64,000 nt of DNA from JAICUY01 sp035708065 (GCA_035708065.1 DASSTC010000049.1:7613-71612), one strand, 5' to 3'. Counted from the first letter of the stretch, positions 7,425 to 17,440 are shown. The notes: generated by a model not told the origin, from the sequence alone. A program made the numbers and translations.

Positions 7425-9920
7425 TCAGCGAGGCGTCACCACGTTGACGAGCTTGCCAGCGATGTACACCACGCGCGCCGGCTGTCGTCCCGCGAGGTAC
7501 CGCTGCACGTGCTCGGACTCGAGTGCCATGCGCTCGATCTCCTCGGCGGGGGTGTCGGGCGTAACCACCAGCCGGTCGCGCAGCTTGCCGTCGACCTGCA
7601 CCGGCAGCTCGATCGTCTCGGCCACGGCCAGCGCCGGATCGTAGGCCGGCCACGGCTGCTGGTGGATCGAGTACGGCTGCCCGCGGCGCGCCCACAGCTC
7701 CTCGGTGATGTGCGGTGCCATCGGCGCCAGCAGCAGCAGGAGCGTGTCGACTGCCTCGCCGAACGCCGCCGAGCCGGCGACACCGCTCTCGCGGGCGCGC
7801 GTGATCGTGTTGGCCAGCTCCATGAGCTTTGCCAGCGCCGTGTTGAAGCGGAACGCCTCGACGTCCTCGCTCACCTCGGCGATGGTGACGTGCGTGGCTC
7901 GGCGCAGCGCACGCTCGATCTCGTCGCGTTCGACAGCCACCGGTGCGGAGGCATCGGTCTCGCCGGGCAGCGACATCGACCACACGCGGCCCAGGAAGCG
8001 ATGCACACCGTCGATCCCGGTCGGATTCCATGGCCCACCCTGGTCCCAGGGCCCGATGAACATCAGGAAGCAACGGACGGCATCGGCCCCGTAGCGCTCG
8101 ACCAGCTCGTCGGGGTTGGCGACGTTGCCGCGCGACTTGCTCATGCGCTGGTGGTCGGCGCCCAGGATCTGGCCCTGGTTGCGCAGCGCGGTAAAGGGCT
8201 CGTCGAACGACAGGTGTCCCATGTCGCGCAGCGCCTTGATGAAGAAGCGCGCGTACATCAGGTGCAGGACGGCGTGCTCCGCGCCGCCGGTGTACAGGTC
8301 GACCGGCATCCACATTCGCACGCGGTCGGGGTCCCATGCCTGCGAGTCGTCGTGCGGCGAGCAGTAGCGCAGGAAATACCACGAGGAGTCGACGAATGTG
8401 TCCATCGTGTCGGTCTCGCGCCGTGCCGGACCACCGCACACCGGACAGCTCGCGGCCAGGAACTCGGCGTCGGACTGCAGCGGCGAGACGCCCGTCGGCG
8501 CGAAGTCGACGTCGTGCGGCAGGGTGACCGGCAGCTCGTCGTCGGGCACCAGCTGCGCGCCATGATCGGGGCAGTACACGATCGGGATCGGCGCTCCCCA
8601 ATAGCGCTGGCGGCTGACCAGCCAGTCGCGCAGCCGATAGCTCACCGCGAACGACCCCAGGCCGATGTCGACGAGCTGCTGCGTGATCGCGCCGATCGCA
8701 TCGGTCGCGCGCATGCCGCTGAATTCGCCCGAATTGGTCAGGACTTCGTCTGCCGAGTGGGCGGTGAACGCCTCGCCGTCCGGCACTTCACCCGAAGGCG
8801 GCACGACGACGTAGCGGATCGGCAGGTCGTACGTCCGCGCGAAGGCGAAGTCGCGCTCGTCGTGGGCCGGGACGGCCATGATCGCGCCCGTGCCGTAGCC
8901 GGGCAGGACGTAGTCGGCGATCCAGATCGGGATCCGCTCGTTGTTCAGCGGGTTGACCGCGTAGGCACCGATGAACACGCCGGTCTTGTCGCGGTCGGTG
9001 CTCATCCGGTCGATCTCGCTCTCGCGACGGGCGGCGACGACGTAGGAGTCGACCGCCTCGCGCTGCGCATCGGTGGTCAGCACGTCGACCAGCGGGTGCT
9101 CGGGCGCCAGCACCATGAACGTCGCGCCGAAGATCGTGTCCGGCCGGGTGGTGAAGACGCGGATGGGCTCGACCCGATCGGCCTCGACCGGAAAGTCGAT
9201 CTCGGCGCCTTCGGATCGACCGATCCAGTTCGTCTGCATCAGCCGGATCGGCTCCGGCCAGTCGATGTCCGAGAAGTCGAGCAGCTCGTCGGCGTACTTC
9301 GTGATGCGGAAGAACCACTGCTCCAGGTCGCGCTTGATGACCGGCGTGCCGCAGCGCCAGCAATGCCGGTCGACACCCTCGACCTGCTCGCGCGCCAGGA
9401 CCACCTGGTCCTTCGGGCACCAGTCGACCGGCGCCATGGCCCGATACGCCAGCCCCGCCTTGAAGAACTGAGCGAACAGCCACTGGGTCCAGTGGTAATA
9501 CGACGGGTCGCTGGTGACGACCTCCCGCGTCCAGTCGAACATGCAGCCCATCGTTCGGAACTGCGCGCGCATGCGCTCGATGTTGTTGGCCGTCCAAACC
9601 GCCGGGTGGATGCCGCGGTCGATCGCCGCGTTCTCCGCAGGTAGCCCGAAGCTGTCGAAGCCCATGGGGAACATGACGTTGTCGCCCTGCATCCGGCGCT
9701 TGCGCGCCACGATGTCCGGCCCGGTCGCCGCGTACCAGTGACCGATGTGCAGGTCACCCGACGGATACGGATACATCGTCAGCAGGTACTGCTTGTCACG
9801 CGGGTCGTCGTCGCGGGCGCGGTACAGCTGGTCCGCCTCCCAGCGCTCGCGCCACTTCGCCTCGTAGGTCGCGGGGTCGAACCGCTCGACGCGCGGTCTC
9901 GCCTGGGTGGTGGTGGTCAC
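7425..9920 (-). CDS. leuS: leucyl-tRNA synthetase LeuS
   Basis: Class I synthetase charging tRNA-Leu; 831 residues is normal for the bacterial form. The HIGH motif reads HIGH within SGDLHIGHWYA at residues 58-61. The editing domain carries the threonine-rich TTRPDTIFGATF near residue 250 and the DERDFAFA region. The KMSKS loop appears as RMSKS in HQRMSKSRGNVANP near residue 600. A zinc-type CPVCGG is present near residue 485. The start overlaps the acetyltransferase stop by 4 nt, so both are in one operon under the T-box leader upstream, whose specifier codon CUC is a leucine codon. Confidence 0.97.
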   Translation of the reverse strand: MTTTTQARPRVERFDPATYEAKWRERWEADQLYRARDDDPRDKQYLLTMYPYPSGDLHIGHWYAATGPDIVARKRRMQGDNVMFPMGFDSFGLPAENAAIDRGIHPAVWTANNIERMRAQFRTMGCMFDWTREVVTSDPSYYHWTQWLFAQFFKAGLAYRAMAPVDWCPKDQVVLAREQVEGVDRHCWRCGTPVIKRDLEQWFFRITKYADELLDFSDIDWPEPIRLMQTNWIGRSEGAEIDFPVEADRVEPIRVFTTRPDTIFGATFMVLAPEHPLVDVLTTDAQREAVDSYVVAARRESEIDRMSTDRDKTGVFIGAYAVNPLNNERIPIWIADYVLPGYGTGAIMAVPAHDERDFAFARTYDLPIRYVVVPPSGEVPDGEAFTAHSADEVLTNSGEFSGMRATDAIGAITQQLVDIGLGSFAVSYRLRDWLVSRQRYWGAPIPIVYCPDHGAQLVPDDELPVTLPHDVDFAPTGVSPLQSDAEFLAASCPVCGGPARRETDTMDTFVDSSWYFLRYCSPHDDSQAWDPDRVRMWMPVDLYTGGAEHAVLHLMYARFFIKALRDMGHLSFDEPFTALRNQGQILGADHQRMSKSRGNVANPDELVERYGADAVRCFLMFIGPWDQGGPWNPTGIDGVHRFLGRVWSMSLPGETDASAPVAVERDEIERALRRATHVTIAEVSEDVEAFRFNTALAKLMELANTITRARESGVAGSAAFGEAVDTLLLLLAPMAPHITEELWARRGQPYSIHQQPWPAYDPALAVAETIELPVQVDGKLRDRLVVTPDTPAEEIERMALESEHVQRYLAGRQPARVVYIAGKLVNVVTPR

Positions 9921-10480
9921 GCCTCTACCTCCTCATCGGGGAACCAGGCCATCAGCACCTCGTCGCGGAACGTGTTGTTCGGTCCGCGGTACTGGCGTCG
10001 CCGCAGGCCCTCGTGCACGAAGCCGACGTGCTCGTAGACCGCGATCGCGCGCGCGTTGTCCGGAAAGACGCCGAGCGCCACCTTCCCGAGGCCGCGCTGC
10101 TTCGCCCAGTCCTGGGCAGCGCGCATCAGTGCGGTACCGATGCCGGCGTCGCGCCAGTCATGGGCGACGCAGATCGACAGGGTGCCCATGTGATCACTCG
10201 ACGCGCTGCGCTCGACGCCGATGAGCACGTTGCCGACCACGTCGCCCGCGGCCTCGGCGACCAGTGCCAGGCTGCCGTCGCCGCGGATCATCTCGCCGAT
10301 GAAGAACGCCTCGGACGGCTCGCTCACCGCGGTCGGCGGCGTGATCAGGTAGCGGCCCTCGGCGCGGACCTCGGCGAACAGGTGGGCCAGGGCGCGCGCA
10401 TCGGTCGGGCGGGCAGGACGGAGCGTCCAGGCACGGCCATCCCTGGTCTGCTGTCGCGTCGTGTCGATCGTCGTCATCAT
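9917..10480 (-). CDS. GNAT-family N-acetyltransferase
   Basis: Acetyl-CoA-dependent N-acetyltransferase of 187 residues; the substrate is unknown. Motif A for acetyl-CoA reads WRDAGIGTALM near residue 112, with the flanking strand MGTLSICVAHDW and the motif B region NARAIAVYEHVGFVHEGLRRR. It resembles RimJ/RimL-type enzymes that modify proteins, peptides or amino acids. It is the first gene after the T-box leader and overlaps leuS by 4 nt. It is therefore probably induced by leucine-tRNA starvation. The first two codons are both ATG. Confidence 0.85.
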   Translation of the reverse strand: MMTTIDTTRQQTRDGRAWTLRPARPTDARALAHLFAEVRAEGRYLITPPTAVSEPSEAFFIGEMIRGDGSLALVAEAAGDVVGNVLIGVERSASSDHMGTLSICVAHDWRDAGIGTALMRAAQDWAKQRGLGKVALGVFPDNARAIAVYEHVGFVHEGLRRRQYRGPNNTFRDEVLMAWFPDEEVEA

Positions 10481-10501
10481 CGGTGCCCGCCCGTATCGGT
10501 C

Positions 10502-10537
10502 AAACAGAACGCCCCTCCGTCGTCAGGACGAAGGGGC
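10502..10537 (-). terminator. T-box terminator hairpin
   Basis: The arms GCCCCTTCGTC (10537-10527) and GACGGAGGGGC (10521-10511) flank a 5-nt loop, followed by a T-rich tail (GTTCTGTTT). The 5' arm overlaps the sequence used by the antiterminator (GAGCCCC), so the two folds exclude each other, as expected for a transcription-attenuating T-box. Confidence 0.8.
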
Positions 10538-10583
10538 TCTTCGCGGTACCACCTGAGCTTGACCGATGCCTCCGCCGAGGAGG

Positions 10584-10659
10584 TGGTGGAGCTGGGGGGA
10601 CTCGAACCCCCGACCCCCTGCATGCCATGCAGGTGCTCTCCCAGCTGAGCTACAACCCC
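10584..10659 (-). tRNA. tRNA-Ala (anticodon GGC)
   Basis: A complete 76-nt cloverleaf with encoded CCA. The acceptor stem starts GGGGTTG and pairs with CAGCTCC. D-arm AGCTCAGCTGGGAGAGC, anticodon arm CCTGC-ATGGCAT-GCAGG with anticodon GGC, and T-arm GGGGG-TTCGAGT-CCCCC all look intact. The gene lies inside the T-box leader: Stem I ends about 65 nt before its 5' end, and the T-box stem III hairpin starts at the base right after its CCA. Confidence 0.95.
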
Positions 10660-10825
10660 ACGATCGGTCCACTCGTCGGCGTGGTATCGGGCGCCAATCG
10701 GCCGCGTTTGTCACGGCTGCTCGGCGGGCGAGTTCGGCGCTCACGATTGCCGGCTCACACCGTCCCGGCTCGCTGTCGTCATCGAGGGCAGCGCCTACTG
10801 CTCCCGCGTCATCGCGTTGCCGGCG

Positions 10826-10855
10826 AGAATAGCACAGGCGCTCGAATCGCCTCAA
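10826..10855 (-). promoter_or_regulatory. promoter of the T-box / tRNA-Ala / leuS transcript
   Basis: Minus strand: -35 TTGAGG (10855-10850), 18-bp spacer, -10 TATTCT (10831-10826). This puts the transcription start near 10819, just before T-box Stem I. The -35 overlaps the end of the upstream SRPBCC gene. Confidence 0.55.
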
Positions 10856-11289
10856 TCGGCGGCTTCGATCAGGTCCTTCAGACGATCGAGGCTGCGCGTG
10901 ATGTCGGCTTCCGCGGCCGCCGCGATCATCGACTCCATGAAGCCGGTCAGGCCGGATGCGCGGATCTCCATCGCAAACGTGATCCGTGCGCCGTGACCGC
11001 GCGGCTTCACCACCAGGCTCGCATCCGCACGCACGCCGCTGACCACCGAGTGCAGCTCCAGCAGGCTCGGTGGGTCGTAGGCAGTCACCTCGAGCGGCGC
11101 CTCGATGTGCTGCCCGAGCAGGTCACGCACGACGAGCGCCTTCGACCCGATGCCGATCGGGCCGTCACTCAGCAGCCGAGCGCTGCTGATCCCCGACTGC
11201 CAGCGGGCGATGTTCTCGAGCGACGAGGCGTAGTCGAAGACCTCCTCGGGGCTGGCGGAGATGGCGATGCTCTGCTCGACGCGCTTCAC
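10852..11289 (-). CDS. SRPBCC-family (START-like) protein
   Basis: A 145-residue helix-grip protein of the polyketide-cyclase/SRPBCC superfamily; the ligand is unknown. It begins VKRVEQSIAISASPEEVFDYASSLENIARW, the typical opening of the fold, and has a central GIGSKALVVRDLLGQ and a long C-terminal helix. The GTG at 11289 is preferred: it gives the usual N-terminus and has a TAGGGT hexamer 7 nt upstream, suggesting a leaderless mRNA. It may help with lipid or secondary-metabolite handling, but nothing nearby tells. Confidence 0.8.
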   Translation of the reverse strand: MKRVEQSIAISASPEEVFDYASSLENIARWQSGISSARLLSDGPIGIGSKALVVRDLLGQHIEAPLEVTAYDPPSLLELHSVVSGVRADASLVVKPRGHGARITFAMEIRASGLTGFMESMIAAAAEADITRSLDRLKDLIEAAD

Positions 11290-11306
11290 GCTGCGAACCC
11301 TAGCGG

Positions 11307-11933
11307 TCAGCGCCCGATCGCGTCGGCGATGCGTCGCAGGTCGGCCACCATGCCGAGGTAGGCCGCATGGCGAGCATCGGCGTCCGGCGCGCGCAGGATC
11401 GACGAGGGATGGACGGTCGCCGCGATCGGCGGCCCGAGCGTTGACGGCAGCACCTCGCCGTGCTGCACGGTCACCCGGAAGTCGCGGCTGATGAGCGACT
11501 GGGCGGCCGTAGCGCCGAGGCACACCACGGCGCGCGGCCGCACCCGCGACAGCTCGGCATCGAGCCACGGCCGGCAGGCGCGCTGCTCAGCGACATTCGG
11601 CTTCTGGTGGATGCGGCGCTTGCCGCGCGGCTTCCACTTGAAGTGCTTCACGACGTTGGTGACGTAGACGCGCCGCCGGTCGATGCCCGCCTCGTCGAGC
11701 GCCCGGTCGAGCATCTCGCCGGCCGGACCGACGAACGGCGAGCCGGTGAGGTCCTCCTTGTCGCCCGGCTGCTCGCCGACGAGCATGAGCCAGGCACCGG
11801 CGTCGCCCTCACCGAACACCGTCTGCGTGGCGTGCTCCCACAGGTCGCAGCCGTGGCACGTGGCGGCGGCATCGCGCAGCTCGTCGAGCGCGGGCGCGCC
11901 GCCGGGCACCGGTGCGGGTGGCCAGTCGGTCAT
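11307..11933 (-). CDS. udgX: UdgX-type uracil-DNA glycosylase
   Basis: Family 4-related uracil-DNA glycosylase of the UdgX type, which in mycobacteria becomes covalently bound to DNA at uracil sites. Motif A reads GEQPGDKEDLTGSPFVGPAG (from residue 53). The diagnostic KRRIH loop is at residues 105-109, so the crosslinking His is residue 109, the same number as in the characterised mycobacterial enzyme. The motif HPSSILR lies near residue 175. Four cysteines (26, 29, 120, 138) could hold the iron-sulfur cluster. The ATG at 11933 starts just before the conserved region. It sits between an SRPBCC gene and a divergent lipoprotein gene. Confidence 0.92.
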   Translation of the reverse strand: MTDWPPAPVPGGAPALDELRDAAATCHGCDLWEHATQTVFGEGDAGAWLMLVGEQPGDKEDLTGSPFVGPAGEMLDRALDEAGIDRRRVYVTNVVKHFKWKPRGKRRIHQKPNVAEQRACRPWLDAELSRVRPRAVVCLGATAAQSLISRDFRVTVQHGEVLPSTLGPPIAATVHPSSILRAPDADARHAAYLGMVADLRRIADAIGR

Positions 11934-12059
11934 GGGCCGGCGAGGAGCAGGGGAGATGCCACGGCGGCGCGGGCATCGGTCCCGATCGCCTTGCGGAGGA
12001 CGCTGTCGTATGCTTCCGCGGCGCCGCCCGGGCTTGCTGTCGAGACCGGGTTCCGCGAC

Positions 12060-12860
12060 ATGAGGGGTACTTCGCGCGTGGTTCGACTGATTTCCAGCCT
12101 GGCCGTCGTGACGCTGCTGCTGGCAGCCTGCGGTGGCGCATCGGCACCGACGCCGCCGCCGCTCGACGGCAAGCAGATCGTCACCAAGGGCATGGAGGCG
12201 ACCGCCAACCTGAAGAGCTTCCACGTCGCCGTGGCGCTCGACGGCGACGTCAAGGTCGAGCAGCTGGGGTCCAGCGCGCTGAAGCTCAAGGGCACGCAGC
12301 TGGACGGCGACATCGACGTCGCGGAGAAGCAGGCGCACCTGACCTTCGCGGCGCCGACGCTGCTCGGGCTGGAGGGGGAGGTCGTGGCCACCGAGGCGGC
12401 GACGTACGTGAAGACCAGCCTGACCGGGCCGAAGTGGCAGAAGCAGGCGAACGACACCGGTCCGCTGCCGAGCGAGGTCCAGGATCCGACGAAGGCGCTC
12501 GATGACCTGAAGGCGTTCCTCGAGAAGGACGGCGTCGCGGTGAAGAAGCTCGACGATATCGCCTGCGGAAGCTCGACCTGCTACCACGTCGAGGTCACCG
12601 TCCCGAGCGAGCTGCTGAACGATGCGACGGCGTCGCCGGGCACCTCGGCATCGGGCGTCCTGACCGAGGACCTCGTGCTCGACATGCAGTTCGACCGGAC
12701 GAAGCTGTACCTCACCTCGGTCTCGACCAGCGTCACCTCCGACCAGGTCGGCGCGCTGCGGGCGACGGTCACCCTCTCGGCGTTCGACCAGCCGGTGAGC
12801 GTGACGGTTCCACCCGACAGCCAGGTCGACACCAGCGGTGGCGGCTTCACCCTCCCGTGA
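12060..12860 (+). CDS. lipoprotein resembling the LppX/LprG fold
   Basis: Exported lipoprotein of 266 residues. The N-terminus MRGTSRVVRLISSLAVVTLLLAAC is a lipobox signal (LLAAC). A Pro-rich spacer follows, then a beta-rich domain beginning GKQIVTKGMEATANLKSFHVAVALDGD, which resembles the LppX_LprAFGN fold; two cysteines near residue 165 could form a disulfide. The function is unknown, and relatives bind lipids or act in envelope transport. It is divergent from udgX and 11 bp upstream of the DUF1990 gene. Confidence 0.75.
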   Translation: MRGTSRVVRLISSLAVVTLLLAACGGASAPTPPPLDGKQIVTKGMEATANLKSFHVAVALDGDVKVEQLGSSALKLKGTQLDGDIDVAEKQAHLTFAAPTLLGLEGEVVATEAATYVKTSLTGPKWQKQANDTGPLPSEVQDPTKALDDLKAFLEKDGVAVKKLDDIACGSSTCYHVEVTVPSELLNDATASPGTSASGVLTEDLVLDMQFDRTKLYLTSVSTSVTSDQVGALRATVTLSAFDQPVSVTVPPDSQVDTSGGGFTLP

Positions 12861-12871
12861 CTGCCTGACCG

Positions 12872-13441
12872 ATGCGCCCGGTCCTGGCCTCCCGCCTGCG
12901 CGACGCCTCGGTCGACTGCCGGCGGTGGCAGGCGGCTCGCCAGACCGATGCCGGGGGACTGGATGCCGGAGCCGGTGAACGTCACCGCGCCGAGCTGACG
13001 TTCGACGGCGACAAGGGACGCTTCGAGCGCGCGCTCGACCTGGTGATGCGCTACGCCATGTTCCCGGCGTCGTGGCTGATCCCGACGGTCTGCAGCGACG
13101 ACGGTCGCCTGGCGCCCGACGTCACCGTGGTGCAGCGCGTGTTCATGGGACCGGTCGGGGTGGAATCGGGCGTGCGGGTGATGGACGTCTTCGACGAGGC
13201 TGGAGCGGACGCCGGGGAGGGCCGGCGGGCCGGCTTCACGTGCGGCACGCTGCTCGGCCATCCCGAGCGCGGCGTCGAGCGATTCATGCTCGTGCTGCAC
13301 GAAGGGCAGATCACGTTCTCGCTCGAGTCACGATCCGAGCTGGCGACGTGGTACGCGCGCCTGGTGCCGCCGATCGCGCGCTTCTTCCAGCATCGTGCCG
13401 TGGCGGCGGCCATGCGGCACGTCGAGGAGCAGTCTCGCTGA
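12872..13441 (+). CDS. DUF1990-like protein
   Basis: A 189-residue protein of unknown function. The stretch from about residue 50, RFERALDLVMRYAMFPASWL, and the later QRVFMGPV, AGFTCGTLLGHPERGVERFM and ITFSLESRS segments match what I know of the DUF1990 family. The ending LVPPIARFFQHRAVAAAMRHV is also typical. The region before residue 45 is not conserved, so the true start could be further in. It directly follows the lipoprotein gene. Confidence 0.65.
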   Translation: MRPVLASRLRDASVDCRRWQAARQTDAGGLDAGAGERHRAELTFDGDKGRFERALDLVMRYAMFPASWLIPTVCSDDGRLAPDVTVVQRVFMGPVGVESGVRVMDVFDEAGADAGEGRRAGFTCGTLLGHPERGVERFMLVLHEGQITFSLESRSELATWYARLVPPIARFFQHRAVAAAMRHVEEQSR

Positions 13442-13547
13442 TCCTGCTCACCAATCGATCGCTGCACAGCCCGGGCGAATGCGTCGTTGGACCCGGTGTT
13501 GGGGTGGACGGCATCGGTTCAGCAGGGTCGACACTGCGGTCCGCCCG

Positions 13548-14468
13548 TCATCCGGTGGCGACAGAACGCTCCGCGGACCTCGCGACGTCAGCCAGCGCTT
13601 CGATGAACTCGGGCATGACATTCAGTGACTCGATCCGGGCAAAGGCCATGCCCGCTGCCTCGGCCTGCTCACGCGCGCCGATGTCGACGTCATACAGGAT
13701 CTCGAGGTGATCCGCCAGGAACTGGATCGGCGCAACGAGAAGTGCGATGTGTCCGGCCGCACGCAGCTCGGGCACCAGGTCGGCAAAGTCGGGCTTCATC
13801 CACTCGCCCGGCTCATGCCCGGCGGACTGCCAGCAGAAGTGCCAGCGCGCATCGTCGAGTCCGGCGGCTGCAGCGACCGACTCCGCCGTCTCACGCAGCT
13901 GGTCCAGATAGCCGGGCTCGGCGTCGGCCACGCGGCGGGGGAGCGAGTGTGCCGTGAGCAGCACCGGCGCATCCGCCGGCAACCTCTCGAGCCCCTCACT
14001 GATGCGCTGCGCCACGGCCGCGACGAAATGGTCGTTGCGGTACCAGGCCGGCGCGAGCTCAACCTGTGGTGCGCCCGCACCGATCTCGTCGCGCGCGGCG
14101 TCCAGTGCACGCCGGTAGCCGCTCATCAGCAGCTCGGAGTACTGCGGGCTCATCACGATGCCGACCACCGCATCGCAGCCGTCGTCCGCCAGGCGGCGCA
14201 GGCCGGCGGTGGCCGAAGGCTCGCTGAACCGCATGCCGACCTCGACCCGCGATCCGTCGCCGAGCCGCTCCTCGAGGGCTGCGGCCTGTGCGCGGGTGAC
14301 CGGGATCAGCGGCGAGCCGCCGATCAGCTCGTATCGGCGCCGAAACTCGACGAGCAATTCCTCGTCCGGCGCACGTCCGCCACGCACCGCCGCGAGGTAG
14401 CCGGCCAGGTCGTGGAGGTCGTCGGCCGGTGATCCGTACGTCATGAGCAGCACGCCCGTGCGGCTCAT
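13548..14468 (-). CDS. cpfC: ferrochelatase, probably coproporphyrin-type (CpfC/HemH)
   Basis: Inserts Fe(II) into the porphyrin ring; 306 residues. It begins GVLLMTYGSPADDLHDLAGYL, has MSPQYSELLMSGYRRAL, the conserved LLTAHSLPRRV near residue 190 with the active-site His, and WKFCWQSAGH-like WHFCWQSAGHEP near residue 225. Because a chdC gene for the coproheme route is in the same operon, the substrate is more likely coproporphyrin III than protoporphyrin IX (inference). The ATG at 14468 overlaps hemE by 4 nt. It is the last gene of the heme operon. Confidence 0.9.
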   Translation of the reverse strand: MSRTGVLLMTYGSPADDLHDLAGYLAAVRGGRAPDEELLVEFRRRYELIGGSPLIPVTRAQAAALEERLGDGSRVEVGMRFSEPSATAGLRRLADDGCDAVVGIVMSPQYSELLMSGYRRALDAARDEIGAGAPQVELAPAWYRNDHFVAAVAQRISEGLERLPADAPVLLTAHSLPRRVADAEPGYLDQLRETAESVAAAAGLDDARWHFCWQSAGHEPGEWMKPDFADLVPELRAAGHIALLVAPIQFLADHLEILYDVDIGAREQAEAAGMAFARIESLNVMPEFIEALADVARSAERSVATG

Positions 14469-15503
14469 GACGCGGTCTCGCGGTGGACGAAATCGACCAG
14501 GCGGCGCAGCACGTCCGGATCGGTCTGCGGCAGGACGCCGTGTCCCAGGTTGAAGATGTGCCCCGGTCGTCGGCCCGCCCGTCGCAGCACGTCGCGAGCG
14601 CCGTCCTCGGTCGCCGGCCAGCCGGCCAGCAACCGCGTTGCGTCGAGGTTGCCCTGAATCCCGCGGTCGAATCCGATCCGCGCCCACGCTTCGTCGAGCA
14701 GCTGCCGTGCGTCGATCGAGATGAGATCGCCGCCGGCATCGGCGAGGCGCTCGAGCAGAGCTGCCGTCGAGGTGCCGAAGTGGATGGTCGGCACTGCCGT
14801 GACCGCCGAGAAGATCGACCGCACGTGCGGCGCGACATACGTGTCGTAATCTGCGGGCGAGAGGGCACCGACCCAGGAGTCGAACAGCTGCACGACCTGC
14901 GCGCCGGCCGCGATCTGCGCGTTCAGGTAGCGCGTCACGACCGTCGACAGCTTGGCCATCAGCGCGTGCCAGGCATCCGGCTCGCGGTACATGAACGCCT
15001 TGGCGATGGCGTACTCGCGGCTCGGGCGTCCCTCCACGAGGTAGCAGGCCAGCGTGAACGGTGCGCCCGAGAAGCCGATGACGCCGGCCCGGCCGTCGAG
15101 CTCGCGGCGCACCAGCCGGATGGCGTCCATCACGAACGCCACGTCGTGCTCTGGCTCGATGAGCCGGAGCCGGGCGACGTCCGCCGCCGATCGGATGGGG
15201 TTGTAGATGATCGGGCCGACCTCCGGCTGGATCTCGAGCGAGACGCCCATCGGCTCCAGCGGCAGCATGATGTCCGCAAACATGACGGCGGCATCCACGC
15301 CGAATGCGTCGACCGGCATCTGCGTCACCTGGGCGCACAGCTCCGGCGTCTTCGCCAGGGTGAGAATCTCGTACCGTTCGCGCAGCCGACGGTAATCGGC
15401 GAGGCAGCGCCCGGCCTGGCGCATGAACCAGACCGGCGTTGCATCGCCCCGCTCGTGCCGGAGGGCGGCCCCGAGGCGTTCCTCGCCCGTCGCGATGCTG
15501 GCG

Positions 15504-15511
<8 letters not shown>
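14465..15511 (-). CDS. hemE: uroporphyrinogen decarboxylase HemE
   Basis: Converts uroporphyrinogen III to coproporphyrinogen III; 348 residues. The signature PVWFMRQAGRCLADYRRLR is near residue 28. FADIMLPLEPMGV, GFSGAPFTLACYLVEG and the final NLGHGVLPQTDPD with the conserved His are all present. I chose the ATG at 15511, which overlaps hemL by 8 nt and leaves a normal N-terminus; the frame stays open further upstream but is not family-like. Confidence 0.95.
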
Positions 15512-16753
<1,242 letters not shown>

Positions 16754-16757
<4 letters not shown>

Positions 16758-17440
16758 CGGTCGGGACCCGACAGCAGGCGGAGGATCTCGCCGAGCGGAC
16801 GGTGAATGCCGACGATGATCGGCGTGTCGCGCACCGTGGCGCGCCGCGATTCGGACGAGCGCAGGTCGCGAACCAGGTCCGAGAACGCGACGAGGTCATC
16901 GGTCTCGTAGGCGACGATGAAGTCCTGGTCGTCCAGCCCGAAGGAGTAGGCCAGCAGCTGGCGGACCTGCGGGTAGCGATGGCCGATCTTCATGTGCCCG
17001 TTCATCACCTTCTGTCGCTCCTCGGCGGGCAACAGGTACCAGTCGGTCGACTTGGTGAACGGGTAGACGATGAGGTATGGCGAGCGCTCGCCGGTGAACA
17101 GCGACTGCTCCTGGGTTGTCGGCTTGCGCACGTACTGCGACGGCCGGGTCATCCCGAGCAGGCTGATCGTCGGCGTCAGCCATGCGCCGATGCCGGCGGC
17201 GAGCAGTGCGGCCGCGGACGACTCGAGCTGTTCGGGGCCGTCGGCCATGCGCCACAGGAGGATTTCACCCTCGGTGCGCAACCCGATGGTGGAGTACGCA
17301 TGCTGCAGGATCTGTTCGGAGGCGACTCCGGCGACGGCGCAGAAGGCATCGACGTCGCGCCGGCGCTCGGCCGCCGAGCGACGTCGCCACGCGGGATCGA
17401 GACGAAGCAACCAGGCGTGGACAAACCGTTCGTCGGTCAT
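16754..17440 (-). CDS. chdC: coproheme decarboxylase ChdC (HemQ)
   Basis: Chlorite-dismutase-family enzyme that decarboxylates coproheme III to heme b, the last step of the coproporphyrin-dependent pathway. The 228 residues fit. The catalytic Tyr/Lys pair is seen in YPFTKSTDWYLL (Tyr126, Lys130) and the probable axial His in KIGHRYP (His154). The tail QLLAYSFGLDDQDFIVAYE matches the family. Its place between hemB and hemL, with cpfC in the same operon, supports the role. Overlaps hemB by 4 nt. Confidence 0.93.

Larger units (their letters stand above)
10502..10820 (-). ncRNA. leucine T-box leader (CUC specifier), interrupted by tRNA-Ala
   Basis: Transcribed leader of the acetyltransferase-leuS operon. 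Stem I has a lower helix GCGGG (10807-10803) with CCCGC (10728-10724), an AGTA loop-E strand (10799-10796), an upper helix GGCGCT (10795-10790) with AGCGCC (10741-10736), and a specifier strand GAACTCG with CTC at 10732-10730. The apical part includes GGTGTGAGCC. A stem III-like hairpin CCTCC/GGAGG (10583-10569) is followed by the conserved box AGGTGGTACCGCG (10554-10542) and a terminator. CTC is a leucine codon and matches leuS. A full tRNA-Ala gene (10659-10584) lies between Stem I and stem III. This recognition is by motif reading; a covariance-model search was not possible. Confidence 0.85.

Noticed and set aside
7053..9644. 863-codon open frame antisense to leuS
   Set aside because: Made of codons complementary to leuS; no domain, no start signal. 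Long antisense frames are usual at this GC content.
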